Below, piece after piece: positions 25,224-34,251 of a DNA stretch of 64,000 nucleotides. This stretch comes from Halalkalibacter suaedae. GTDB lineage: Bacteria; Bacillota; Bacilli; Bacillales; Bacillaceae_D. Under the pieces are notes generated by a model. The model saw nothing but the letters and a program-made list of their open reading frames with translations. It did no database searches and had not been told where the DNA came from. The DNA lies in the NCBI RefSeq assembly GCF_017939705.1, contig NZ_JAGKSQ010000001.1:558001-622000 (forward strand), given 5' to 3'. The translations under genes and the position numbers were made by a program. The stretch's first letter is position 1; every line of letters starts with the position of its first letter.

Positions 25224-26186
25224 CTATTTAATCCGAATCCGTGGATCAACAAGACTCAAAATTATATCTGATAATAATGCACCTAAAATTGAGGCAATAC
25301 CGAATAATAGTGCCAATGCAGTTACGACACTAAAGTCACGTAGTGTAATCGATGATAAGAAAAGCTGCCCCATACCTGGATAACCGAAAATATTTTCAAT
25401 GAAAATCGCTCCACCAATTAAACCAGTAATTTCATAACCGAAAAACGCGGCAATTGGTAATAGTGAGTTTCTGAAAATATGCTTGTTGTAGACACGTGAT
25501 TCAGGTGCCCCTTTTGCTCTAGCAGTTAAAATAAATTCTTTTTGCTTCGTATCAATAATTTCACTTCTTAAATATTGAACCGTCGATACCGTCGTAATCA
25601 ATGCCATCGACAATGCCGGCAATAATAAGTGATTTAATTTACTCATAAAGTACTCAAACGTTCCTGGTGTTAACCCAGGGGTCACACTACCTCCAGTTGG
25701 GAACCAGCCCAACTTGAAACCAAATATCCAAAGCATAACTAATGCAAAGATAAATAACGGTGCCGCAAACCCTACATACGTATAACCAGTAATTAAACGG
25801 TCTCCCCATGTATCGTTAAAGCGACCACTTGTGATCCCTAATGGAATCGCAATAAGGTACGTTAGTATTAATGTTACTAGTGATAACCAGAATGTGTTGA
25901 TCAGTCTTTCCCAGACTAATTCAGACACGTCCATCTTGTAGCGGAACGATTGACCAAAATCAAATTGAACCGCTCCTTTGACCCAATCCCAGTATTGAAC
26001 ATGCCATGGATCATTTAAACCGAGTGCTTCACGTCTCTCTTCCATAATTGCTGGATCAATACTTGGATCAATAAGTCCAGTTAATGCATCCCCTGGCATC
26101 ATTTTCGCCATGATGAAAATCAACACGCTTAGTAAAATGACTTGAGGAATTAATATTAAAATTCTTCGTAAAGTAAATTTCCACAT
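25224..26186 (-). CDS. oppB: Oligopeptide ABC permease, OppB-type
   Basis: The 320-residue protein begins MWKFTLRRILILIPQVILLS and has the OppB features AKMMPGDALTGL, RREALGLNDPWHVQYWDWVK and the EAA loop TARAKGAPESRVYNKHIFRN, with six predicted membrane helices. It starts two bases after the oppF stop, so translation is coupled. Confidence 0.94.
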   Translation of the reverse strand: MWKFTLRRILILIPQVILLSVLIFIMAKMMPGDALTGLIDPSIDPAIMEERREALGLNDPWHVQYWDWVKGAVQFDFGQSFRYKMDVSELVWERLINTFWLSLVTLILTYLIAIPLGITSGRFNDTWGDRLITGYTYVGFAAPLFIFALVMLWIFGFKLGWFPTGGSVTPGLTPGTFEYFMSKLNHLLLPALSMALITTVSTVQYLRSEIIDTKQKEFILTARAKGAPESRVYNKHIFRNSLLPIAAFFGYEITGLIGGAIFIENIFGYPGMGQLFLSSITLRDFSVVTALALLFGIASILGALLSDIILSLVDPRIRIK

Positions 26187-26188
26187 AA

Positions 26189-27127
26189 TTATTCACCCTT
26201 CCCAGGCAAAGCTACTTGGTGTGTCTTGGAAACGGGTTGCAGGGGATAAGCTAAACCTTCTTCATCAAAATATCTATCGTAGGCTTCCTTATACTCCGCC
26301 TTCACCTGTTCACGGAATGCAAATTGCTCACTCCGTTTATTTGGATCAATATCGGGTATAGCTGAAATAAGACGTTTTGTGTAAATATGCTGTGGATCAT
26401 TAAAAATATCGTCGGTTGTCCCTTGTTCAACATAACGGCCTTTATACATAATCCCAATATGATCACACATGTGCTTGATAATTCCTAAATCATGACTGAT
26501 GAATAAATAGGTAAGATTTAATTCCTTTTGAATATCCTGCATGAAGTTCAAGACTTGAGCCTGAACAGATACATCGAGTGCAGAAACCGGCTCATCGGCA
26601 ATAATTAATTTCGGCTTCAACGCAATCGCACGGGCAATCCCAATCCGTTGTCTTTGCCCACCTGAAAATTCATGTGGATATTTGAGAATGCTCTCAGGAC
26701 TTAAGCCTACCTTTTCCATTAACTCTTGTACTTTTCTTCGTTCCTCATCACGTCCAAGGTTCTCAAAATTACGTAACGGTTCAGCAACAATATCTGCGAC
26801 ACGTTTTTTTGGATTAAGTGAAGAATACGGATCTTGGAAAATCATTTGAATGTCACGGCGGTAGTCAATTCCGTTTGACTTCTTCATTCCGGTAATATCT
26901 TGACCTTCAAACAAAACTTGACCAGAAGTAATTTTATTTAAACCAATAACCGCTCGACCTGTCGTCGTTTTTCCTGAACCTGATTCACCAACAAGACCGT
27001 ACGTTTGTCCTTGTTCAATTGAGAAGCTTACACCATCAACTGCTTTAATATGGCCAACAACTCGCGGAATCAGCCCTCCCTTAATCGGGAAATGGACTTT
27101 TAAATCTTTTACGTCAAGAAATGACAT
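26189..27127 (-). CDS. oppF: Oligopeptide ABC transporter ATPase, OppF-type
   Basis: The 312-residue ATPase has Walker A GESGSGKTTTG, signature [10 protein letters not shown] and Walker [13 protein letters not shown]. It lacks the C-terminal cysteine cluster common in OppF; the tail (EAYDRYFDEEGLAYPLQPVS then KTHQVALPGK) resembles OppF proteins of lactic acid bacteria. It overlaps oppD by one base (TAATG). Confidence 0.93.
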   Translation of the reverse strand: MSFLDVKDLKVHFPIKGGLIPRVVGHIKAVDGVSFSIEQGQTYGLVGESGSGKTTTGRAVIGLNKITSGQVLFEGQDITGMKKSNGIDYRRDIQMIFQDPYSSLNPKKRVADIVAEPLRNFENLGRDEERRKVQELMEKVGLSPESILKYPHEFSGGQRQRIGIARAIALKPKLIIADEPVSALDVSVQAQVLNFMQDIQKELNLTYLFISHDLGIIKHMCDHIGIMYKGRYVEQGTTDDIFNDPQHIYTKRLISAIPDIDPNKRSEQFAFREQVKAEYKEAYDRYFDEEGLAYPLQPVSKTHQVALPGKGE

Positions 27128-28140
27128 TATACATTCCCTCCTTGATGCTCAGGGAAATGAAAGTCCTTGTAACAAGTACAACGAACAAAATGCCCTGGTT
27201 CTACTTCAAGTAATTCTGGATGATCGGCATGTGCCGCTTCACTAATCCATGGAATACGAGCTTTAAATCGGCAGCCCGTTCTCGGAAGATTTTGTAGTGA
27301 TGGAACAATCCCTTCAATCACGTGGAGCTTTCCACCTTTTTGATCTGCAGAAGGAACCGAATTAAGCAATGATCTAGTGTAAGGATGCTTTGGAGCCTTA
27401 AATAAACTATTAACGTCTGTAACCTCGACAATTTGTCCAGCATACATAACTGCCACACGATCTGCCATTTCAGCTACAACACCTAAATCATGGGTGATCA
27501 AAATAATACCTGTGTTCATTTTTTCCTTAAGTTCTCTTAATAAATCAAGAATTTGCGATTGGATCGTTACATCTAATGCAGTCGTCGGCTCGTCTGCTAT
27601 TAAGAAGGTAGGTTCATTGGCAATTGCGATCGCAATAACGACACGTTGACGCATACCACCAGACAATTCATGAGGGTACTGACCAGCTGTATAATCTGGA
27701 CGTGGAATTCCTACTAGATTGAGTAATTCAATGACACGCTTTTTCCGCTCGTCTGCTGTTTTCTTTGTGTGTAGGAGCAAGGTTTCAGAGATTTGTTCGC
27801 CAACCGTCATTAACGGATTAAGGGCTGTCAAAGGGTCCTGAAAAATCATTCCAAGCTCATCACCACGTAACTTATTCAGTTGCTTCGGTGGTAGATTCGC
27901 TATATTTTCACCTTTATAATTTATTTGTCCTTCAATCTTCGTACGCTCTTTGTTATGCAAACCCATAATTGAGAACGCTAACGCACTTTTCCCTGATCCT
28001 GATTCACCAACGATTGCGAGAATTTCATTTGGATTAACAGAAAGAGTTACATCATCAACTGCAGCATAGTAATCGTCTTTTATCCTAAATGATGTTTTAA
28101 GATTCTCAATATTTAATAATGGATTGTTCAAAGTTATCAC
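27127..28140 (-). CDS. oppD: Oligopeptide ABC transporter ATPase, OppD-type
   Basis: The 337-residue ATPase has Walker [12 protein letters not shown], signature LSGGMRQRVV and Walker B LIADEPTTALD. In the C-terminal oligopeptide domain the usual GCRFxxRCP is GCRFKARIPW, so the conserved cysteine cluster is incomplete; this form is familiar from streptococcal and lactococcal OppD. It is the first gene of the operon. The leader from the likely promoter (28486-28514) is about 340 bases long. Confidence 0.93.
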   Translation of the reverse strand: MITLNNPLLNIENLKTSFRIKDDYYAAVDDVTLSVNPNEILAIVGESGSGKSALAFSIMGLHNKERTKIEGQINYKGENIANLPPKQLNKLRGDELGMIFQDPLTALNPLMTVGEQISETLLLHTKKTADERKKRVIELLNLVGIPRPDYTAGQYPHELSGGMRQRVVIAIAIANEPTFLIADEPTTALDVTIQSQILDLLRELKEKMNTGIILITHDLGVVAEMADRVAVMYAGQIVEVTDVNSLFKAPKHPYTRSLLNSVPSADQKGGKLHVIEGIVPSLQNLPRTGCRFKARIPWISEAAHADHPELLEVEPGHFVRCTCYKDFHFPEHQGGNV

Positions 28141-28450
28141 CCTGACTATAAATATTAATTTTATATAACTATTAGCTTCCCTTAAATTTAGATCTACGAA
28201 GGACTCACCGCACTATAGTTTACCATCAAATAGTCTGACCAAATGAAAGGGTTTTATCAATTTTTCTCACCAAATAGTTCAGATGTTTCTTGCCGACAAA
28301 CGAACCCTAGTTTAAAACATGTGATTATTCAGTCTATTTACCATGAACTAGTTTCATAGAAGCTCCTTCGACCCAATCCGACACTTACAAAGTAAGCTGT
28401 TTCGACTTAATAATACATAATAATCTTATAAAATGTTAAAATATCATTTA

Positions 28451-28476
28451 AATATTCTAAAAATTTTATAAAATTT
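28451..28476 (-). promoter_or_regulatory. Candidate CodY boxes at the opp promoter
   Basis: AATATTCTAAAAATT (28451-28465) matches the CodY consensus AATTTTCWGAAAATT at 13 of 15 positions; an overlapping AATTTTATAAAATTT (28462-28476) matches at 12. They lie immediately downstream of the -10 box, a repressing position. AT-rich context makes chance matches more likely. Confidence 0.45.
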
Positions 28477-28485
28477 CACTATATT

Positions 28486-28514
28486 ATTATATGATTTTCT
28501 ATAATTGATTGCAA
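28486..28514 (-). promoter_or_regulatory. Sigma-A promoter of oppDFBCA
   Basis: Minus strand TTGCAA (28509-28514), 17-base spacer, TATAAT (28486-28491). Confidence 0.65.
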
Positions 28515-28543
28515 TACGTATTCAAAATAAATAAGCTAATAGT

Positions 28544-28562
28544 TTGTGAGAATTTATAACAT
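28544..28562 (-). promoter_or_regulatory. 19-mer upstream element shared with the second peptide operon
   Basis: Minus strand ATGTTATAAATTCTCACAA ends 29 bases before the -35 box. The same sequence with one change occurs at 35910-35928, also 29 bases before a -35 box. The rest of 28141-28757 is AT-rich and holds the opp leader and the pcp terminator; I see no gene in it. Confidence 0.6.
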
Positions 28563-28711
28563 CGTAAGAATTAATAGGAATTTAACGTTTTATTTGCAAC
28601 GATCTTTATTAAAATCGTAGTATTTATCTTCAAACTCTTATTTTACAATTTTTTCAAAACTTTTCAAGAATAGTATATACAGAAAACATTATCAGTTTTT
28701 TCGGAAAAATC

Positions 28712-28750
28712 AAAAAAGAAACCCTTGACTAAGCAAAGGGTTTCTTTTTT
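28712..28750. terminator. Terminator after pcp
   Basis: AAAAAAGAAACCCTT (28712-28726) pairs exactly with 28736-28750; the arms themselves supply T runs on both strands. Confidence 0.9.
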
Positions 28751-28757
28751 CGACATT

Positions 28758-29357
28758 TCACTTAAGACATTTTATAATCACTTTTATCGCTCGAATCAGT
28801 TCACTATGTGACATACTTGGCAATTTCGGATTCGTAACAGCAAGCTCATGGCTCGCCGGAATGTGGACAAAGCCGACAGGACAAACCTTTCCTCTTTCCG
28901 CTAAGTAATCTAGCAACGTATACATGACTTGATTACATAAATACGTTCCTGCTGTATTTGATATTTGAGCAGGAATACTTGCTTGATTAAGCTCATTTAC
29001 CATTTTTCTAATTGGAAGTGTGGAAAAATAAGCTGCAGGGCCTCCTTCTCTAATAGGAGCGTCTTCTAGAGTGACCCCTTCATTATCAACATCACCATCA
29101 CTACAGTTAATTGCAACTCGCTCTGGTGTGATTCGATTTCTCCCCGCTGCCAACCCGAGCATAATGACCGCATCTGGTTTGACCTCTTCATATAATTCGA
29201 TTAATCGTACGCTGGATTTCGAAAAAGCAACTGGCATTGTTGCACCAATCACTTCTATCCCGTCAACAAACTCTCCATTTAATTCATTTACAATTCGTTC
29301 TGTTGGGTTAATCGAATGACCCAAGAACGGTTCAAAACCGGTTACTAATATACGCAT
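28758..29357 (-). CDS. pcp: Pyroglutamyl-peptidase I (pyrrolidone-carboxylate peptidase)
   Basis: The 199-residue cysteine peptidase removes N-terminal pyroglutamate from peptides in the cytoplasm. The catalytic triad is visible as Glu79 (ITPERVAIN), Cys141 (AGTYLCNQVMY) and His165 (GFVHIPAS), close to the positions in the B. amyloliquefaciens enzyme. The ATG at 29357 follows GGGAGG; a longer frame to 29390 would begin inside the hairpin. It lies downstream of a peptide importer, consistent with processing of imported peptides, but a terminator-like hairpin separates it from the transporter genes. Confidence 0.94.
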   Translation of the reverse strand: MRILVTGFEPFLGHSINPTERIVNELNGEFVDGIEVIGATMPVAFSKSSVRLIELYEEVKPDAVIMLGLAAGRNRITPERVAINCSDGDVDNEGVTLEDAPIREGGPAAYFSTLPIRKMVNELNQASIPAQISNTAGTYLCNQVMYTLLDYLAERGKVCPVGFVHIPASHELAVTNPKLPSMSHSELIRAIKVIIKCLK

Positions 29358-29388
29358 ATCTAATTTTTCCTCCCATATATAGAAAAAC

Positions 29389-29417
29389 AAGAGGTAGAAC
29401 TGTAGATTCTACCTCTT
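29389..29417 (-). terminator. Terminator between the second peptide operon and pcp
   Basis: AAGAGGTAGAA (29389-29399) pairs with 29407-29417; TTGTTTTTC follows on the minus strand. Partial read-through would let pcp be expressed from the operon. Confidence 0.8.
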
Positions 29418-29426
29418 ACTCTTATT

Positions 29427-30314
29427 TTATTTCTTCGTATCAAAGGCATCTCGCAACCCATCACCGATAAAGTTAATCGCCAGTACCGTGAACAAAATAG
29501 CTAGGCCTGGTGGTAACCACGCTTCAGGGAATTGCGTTAACACTCGTAAGCTCCGTGCTTCTGTAATCATGTTTCCCCAGGTTGGAGTTGGTTGCGGAAC
29601 TCCGAATCCAATAAAGCTTAAACCTGATTCAACAATAATCATCGTTGCCATCATTAAGGTCGCATTAACAATAATGGGTCCAACCGCATTCGGCAAAAAG
29701 TGTTTTGTAATAATACGGAAGTCAGAACAGCCGATCGATCGAGCACCTAGTATATACTCTTTTTCACGTAAGGACAAGAAAGTCCCTCGTAAAATCCGAG
29801 TAATATTCGGCCAGGTCGTTAAGGCAATAATGGTCACAAACAATGGAACCGTTACTTTTTCCGCAATCGCCATAATTGTCAAAACAATTAACAGGAACGG
29901 GAAGATTAACATTAAATCGGCCGCACGCATGATCAAACTATCAACTTTCCCTCCATAATATCCCGATACAGATCCTAAGAATACTCCAATAACTAATGTA
30001 AATAGCATCGCAGATACACCAATTGTTAATGAGATTCTAGATCCGTAAACGAGACGAGAGAAATTATCTCGACCAGAGCTATCTGTTCCTAAATAATTCT
30101 CAGCACTTGGTTTTGCCATTGTATTTAATAGATCTGACTTAACTGGATCATGCGTTGCAATAACTGGCGCAAAAGCAGCGATTAGGACGAAAATAACTAA
30201 AATTATAATTCCTAAAATCGCTAGTTTATTACGAAAGAAGCGCCGCATAGCTAGCTGAAATGGACTGACACTTTTCACAACTTTTCCTGGTTGTTGTACT
30301 GCTGTTTCACTCAT
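29427..30314 (-). CDS. appC: Peptide ABC permease, OppC/AppC-type (second system)
   Basis: The 295-residue protein has LGTDSSGRDNFSRLVYGSRI, the OppC/DppC extracytoplasmic motif, and the coupling loop GARSIGCSDFRIITKHFLPN, with six predicted membrane helices. It is the last transporter gene of the operon. Symbol chosen from the App-like gene order D-F-A-B-C, not from a search. Confidence 0.9.
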   Translation of the reverse strand: MSETAVQQPGKVVKSVSPFQLAMRRFFRNKLAILGIIILVIFVLIAAFAPVIATHDPVKSDLLNTMAKPSAENYLGTDSSGRDNFSRLVYGSRISLTIGVSAMLFTLVIGVFLGSVSGYYGGKVDSLIMRAADLMLIFPFLLIVLTIMAIAEKVTVPLFVTIIALTTWPNITRILRGTFLSLREKEYILGARSIGCSDFRIITKHFLPNAVGPIIVNATLMMATMIIVESGLSFIGFGVPQPTPTWGNMITEARSLRVLTQFPEAWLPPGLAILFTVLAINFIGDGLRDAFDTKK

Positions 30315-30325
30315 CGCGCTTCACC

Positions 30326-31291
30326 TCAATCGTAACGTATTCTAGGATCGACTATCGCATATCCAATATCAGCAAGTAAATTCCCGATAAGAATTGACAC
30401 TGCTAAAATTAGATTAATTGCCATAATCACTGGGTAATCTCTGTTCGAAATTGAATCTAGGAACAATGTACCAAGACCTGGATAATTAAATACTGCTTCT
30501 GTAATAACTGCACCACTTAAAAGAGTACCAAATTCAAATCCTAGTAATGTAATAATCGGAATTAATGCATTACGTAATGTATGCTTGTATAATACCGGAC
30601 GCGGGCCAAGACCCTTTGCACGTGCTGTACGAATAAAATCGCTTCCCATAATTTCTAACATTTCCGTTCTCATATAACGCATATAAACGGCCGTACTTGA
30701 TAGTCCGAGGGTCAGACCAGGAAGAATCAAGTGACGAATTTTATCAACGAAATACTCAAAACCTGTTAGCCCAACAGTTGAAACTGTCCCTTGGGAAGGA
30801 AACCATCCAAGCTGAAAGGAGAACACGTAAATTCCAATTAACGCCGCAAAGAAGTTTGGAGTTGCAAGACCGAGAAAAGCAAAAGTAGTTGCACTATAGT
30901 CAAGTACAGAATATGGTTTTCTTGCAGAATAGATTCCAATTGGGATAGCAACAAGAATCGTAACAGCCAGTGAAAAGATGGCTAAATGTAGTGTGTTCAT
31001 AATACGTGTGCTAATCAGTTCAGTAACTGAACGGCCCGTAAATTGCATGGATTGACCAAAGTCACCTACTGCAACAGAAGATAGCCAATTCCAATATTGA
31101 ACATAAATCGGGTCATTTAATCCCAATGCTTCTCTTCGCTCTTCCAACACCTCATGTGGAATATTTGGATCAAGCATTTCACCAGATAATGGGTCTCCAG
31201 GTGCTGCGTACGCTAGTAAAAATATAACAACCGTTACGACAAAAAGCATAGGAATGAATTGTAAGACCCTTCGTGTGATGTACTTATACAT
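30326..31291 (-). CDS. appB: Peptide ABC permease, OppB/AppB-type (second system)
   Basis: The 321-residue protein begins MYKYITRRVLQFIPMLFVVT and has YAAPGDPLSGEM, RREALGLNDPIYVQYWNWL and the EAA loop TARAKGLGPRPVLYKHTLRN. Six membrane helices are predicted. It is separated from the binding-protein gene by a gap that contains a stable hairpin. Confidence 0.91.
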   Translation of the reverse strand: MYKYITRRVLQFIPMLFVVTVVIFLLAYAAPGDPLSGEMLDPNIPHEVLEERREALGLNDPIYVQYWNWLSSVAVGDFGQSMQFTGRSVTELISTRIMNTLHLAIFSLAVTILVAIPIGIYSARKPYSVLDYSATTFAFLGLATPNFFAALIGIYVFSFQLGWFPSQGTVSTVGLTGFEYFVDKIRHLILPGLTLGLSSTAVYMRYMRTEMLEIMGSDFIRTARAKGLGPRPVLYKHTLRNALIPIITLLGFEFGTLLSGAVITEAVFNYPGLGTLFLDSISNRDYPVIMAINLILAVSILIGNLLADIGYAIVDPRIRYD

Positions 31292-31318
31292 GATTGTCCT
31301 CCCCTACTCAGTAAAAGG

Positions 31319-31348
31319 GGGTGCATAGCAGGTCTAGACCATGCACCC
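31319..31348 (-). other. Stem-loop between the binding-protein and permease genes
   Basis: GGGTGCAT (31319-31326) pairs with ATGCACCC (31341-31348) and the loop can pair further (GGTCTAGACC). No T run follows on the minus strand, so it is more likely an mRNA-stabilising or partial-attenuation structure that raises the amount of binding protein relative to permease. Confidence 0.5.
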
Positions 31349-31369
31349 ATGACTTCTACTTTTTATTAA

Positions 31370-33151
31370 TTATTGTTCAACCCACCATAAGTGAGCATCG
31401 TCATTTACCATACGTGGCTTAACTGTCCAACCGTGGAACTTCGTGTTAAATGCAACGTTAACGTTAGCACTGTATAACGGAAGCTCTGGAAGTTGCTCAG
31501 AGAAATAGTTAGCCCACTCATTATAAATCTCTTGACGGTATTCTAACTCAAACGCTTCTGGAGTTTTAAGAGCTGCATCTAACAACTCATCACTCTTCGC
31601 ATCATCCCAACGTAAGTAGTTGTATGGTGCAGTCGAACGGTGGATACCAGATGGATCTGGATCACCAGTTGAAAGTCCCCAACCAGCTAAATACATATCC
31701 CAGTCAGTGTTATTTTTCTCAACTAACTCAAAGTGAGCTGCAGCTTCACGCGGGCTACGCATGTTCACTTCAATACCAACTTCAGCTAAGTTTTCAACAA
31801 TGATTGGTGCAGTACGTTCACGTGTTTGGTTACCAGATGGATAGTCTAAGTTAAGAACCCATTTGTTCCCACTTGGATCTTCACGGAAGCCATCTCCGTC
31901 AGTATCTTTGTATCCAGCACCATCAAGTAATTCGATTGCTTTTTCTGGGCTGTAATCATATTGGTTGACTGCCTCTGGATCAAATGCCCAAGAAGCTTCT
32001 GGGAATGGTGCATTAATTACCATACCTTGACCGTCCATAAGACCATCAACAAATCCTTGACGATTGACAGCATAAGCAATCGCTTGACGAACTTCTACAT
32101 CTTTAAGCTTTTCATTTACTACCCAACCAGATTTGTCAGTCCAATCTTCTTGCTCACCTTCAGAGTGGTGAAGCTTAAATCCAATATATTGGTAACCGAA
32201 ATCTTGGTCTTGAACTAATTCAACATTTTCTAATGCATCGACATCAGCAGCATCTGTAGATGGAACCCCACCAGGAAGACCAACCATGTCGATTTCTTCA
32301 TTTTGAAGTAAACCAGTCATAATCGCGTTATCAACAACACGCCATACTACGCTATCAAGGTACGGAGCACCCTTCCAGTAATCAGCATGTGCAGAAAGAA
32401 CATATTGCTCGCCTTCTTGCATATCAGTTAATTGGAATGGACCTGTACCGATGACTGAACCAGCGTCACGAGATGCAGCATGTGCAGGCATATCAGCTAC
32501 TGGAACATCAGCAAAAACGTGCTGAGGAATAATTGGGAAACTAGTGTATTGTAATGCAGTAATACTTGGCTCTTTGAAATAGAATGTTACAGAATAGTCA
32601 CCATCAGCTTTAACACCTTCAAATGTGTCAGCTTCACCAGCAACATACTCTTCATAACCAACTAATTGGTTAACATAATCTACACGCACACCACCAGCAG
32701 CTGTATAAGCTGGATCAGCAATTGCAGTATAAGTGAATACTACGTCTTCAGCAGTAAATTCTTCACCATCATGCCATTTAACGCCTTCTTCTAATGTATA
32801 AGTTAACTCAGTGAAATCATCATTAAATTTCCAATCTGAAGCAAGTTCAGGAATGAATTCAAGGTTCTCATCAAGCCCAACTAACGCTTCATGTGTGAAA
32901 TCTAAAATATTTGCTTCATATGAATCCGCATAGAAGATCGGATTGAATTGATGCCCAGGTGCTGAGAACATCGCAGCTGTAACTGTTCCACCCTTTTGCG
33001 GTTCACCAGTTGCTGCTTCCCCGCCTTCTTCACCTTCTGTTTCTGTCTCTGTTTCTGCTGGATCTTCTGTTTCGCCACCACAAGCAGCTAATAATAAACC
33101 AAATGACAATAGTGCAATTAACATGAATAAAAGACTCTTCTTTTTCATCAT
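31370..33151 (-). CDS. appA: Peptide ABC transporter substrate-binding lipoprotein (second system)
   Basis: The 593-residue family-5 solute-binding protein has a lipobox LAAC (Cys24), a Glu/Thr-rich linker and motifs such as YTLEEGVKWHDGEEFTAEDV, IGTGPFQL and YWKGAPYLDSV. AAGGGGG lies two bases before a first ATG and five before a second, so the true start may be 33148. Unlike in the first system it is encoded between the ATPases and the permeases, as in the B. subtilis app operon. Ligand preference is not predictable. Confidence 0.9.
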   Translation of the reverse strand: MMKKKSLLFMLIALLSFGLLLAACGGETEDPAETETETEGEEGGEAATGEPQKGGTVTAAMFSAPGHQFNPIFYADSYEANILDFTHEALVGLDENLEFIPELASDWKFNDDFTELTYTLEEGVKWHDGEEFTAEDVVFTYTAIADPAYTAAGGVRVDYVNQLVGYEEYVAGEADTFEGVKADGDYSVTFYFKEPSITALQYTSFPIIPQHVFADVPVADMPAHAASRDAGSVIGTGPFQLTDMQEGEQYVLSAHADYWKGAPYLDSVVWRVVDNAIMTGLLQNEEIDMVGLPGGVPSTDAADVDALENVELVQDQDFGYQYIGFKLHHSEGEQEDWTDKSGWVVNEKLKDVEVRQAIAYAVNRQGFVDGLMDGQGMVINAPFPEASWAFDPEAVNQYDYSPEKAIELLDGAGYKDTDGDGFREDPSGNKWVLNLDYPSGNQTRERTAPIIVENLAEVGIEVNMRSPREAAAHFELVEKNNTDWDMYLAGWGLSTGDPDPSGIHRSTAPYNYLRWDDAKSDELLDAALKTPEAFELEYRQEIYNEWANYFSEQLPELPLYSANVNVAFNTKFHGWTVKPRMVNDDAHLWWVEQ

Positions 33152-33240
33152 ATCCCCCTTAACTTTTTGAACATAGATTTTTTACCATACACCATTCGTG
33201 CAACCTACTTGAGTGCCTACTTACTGAAGAACCACCTCCT

Positions 33241-34251
33241 TTAATGAATGATTTCTTTTTTCGTTCCATCTTCATTTGTATATAAATGACATGCAACAAA
33301 ATGCTCATTACCCATATCTGTTAGTTCAGGACGCTCAATTGCACATCTTTCATGTGCTTTCGGACAGCGCGTTCGGAAAGAACAGCCAGACGGAGGATTA
33401 GAAGGACTTGGTAAGTCACCCTCTAATCTTATTTTTTCGCGCTTCTTCGTTACATCTGTTGATGGAATCGCAGAAATTAATGCTTGTGTATACGGATGAA
33501 GCGGTTCACTATAGAGTGCATCCTTAGGAGCAATTTCAGCAATTCTACCTAAGTACATAACAGCGACCCGGTCACTAATATGCTTCACAACACTTAAATC
33601 ATGAGCGATGAACAAATATGTTAACTTGTATTCATCTTGTAAATCAGCCATCAAGTTTAGAACTTGTGATTGAACCGACACATCCAAAGCAGATACAGGC
33701 TCATCACCGATGATAAAGTCAGGTCTTGTCGACAGAGCTCTTGCAATACCGATCCGCTGACGTTGACCACCGGAAAACTCATGCGGGTATTTCATGCGTG
33801 CTTGTTCATTCAAGCCAACCTTCCCTAAAAGCTCAATCACTTTCGCTTTTCGCTCAGCAGATTTCATTGTATTTTGAACAATCATTGGTTCTTCAATTAG
33901 TTCACCAACAGTCATTCTTGGATTCAATGACGCATATGGATCCTGGAACACCATTTGCATCTGCTTGCGAAGCGGTCTCAACTTACGATTCGGCAACTTC
34001 GTAATATTCTGACCATTAAACGTGATTTGTCCCTCTGTTGGATCAAGTAAACGGATCAGCAGGCGACCCATTGTCGATTTCCCTGAACCAGATTCACCAA
34101 CAATTCCAAGTGTTTCACCTTTATAAATATCAAAGCTGATATCATCCACTGCCTTGACATGCCCAACTGTACGTTGGATTAACCCACCTTTAACAGGGAA
34201 GTATTTCTTCAAATTCCTAACTTCAACTAATGTTTCTCTTGTGTTTGTCAT
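33241..34251 (-). CDS. appF: Peptide ABC transporter ATPase, OppF/AppF-type (second system)
   Basis: The 336-residue ATPase has Walker [12 protein letters not shown], signature [10 protein letters not shown], Walker [13 protein letters not shown] and a complete C-terminal cysteine motif ([15 protein letters not shown] then VACHLY). Its ATG at 34251 overlaps the appD stop (ATGA); a longer frame to 34290 would run inside appD. Confidence 0.93.
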   Translation of the reverse strand: MTNTRETLVEVRNLKKYFPVKGGLIQRTVGHVKAVDDISFDIYKGETLGIVGESGSGKSTMGRLLIRLLDPTEGQITFNGQNITKLPNRKLRPLRKQMQMVFQDPYASLNPRMTVGELIEEPMIVQNTMKSAERKAKVIELLGKVGLNEQARMKYPHEFSGGQRQRIGIARALSTRPDFIIGDEPVSALDVSVQSQVLNLMADLQDEYKLTYLFIAHDLSVVKHISDRVAVMYLGRIAEIAPKDALYSEPLHPYTQALISAIPSTDVTKKREKIRLEGDLPSPSNPPSGCSFRTRCPKAHERCAIERPELTDMGNEHFVACHLYTNEDGTKKEIIH

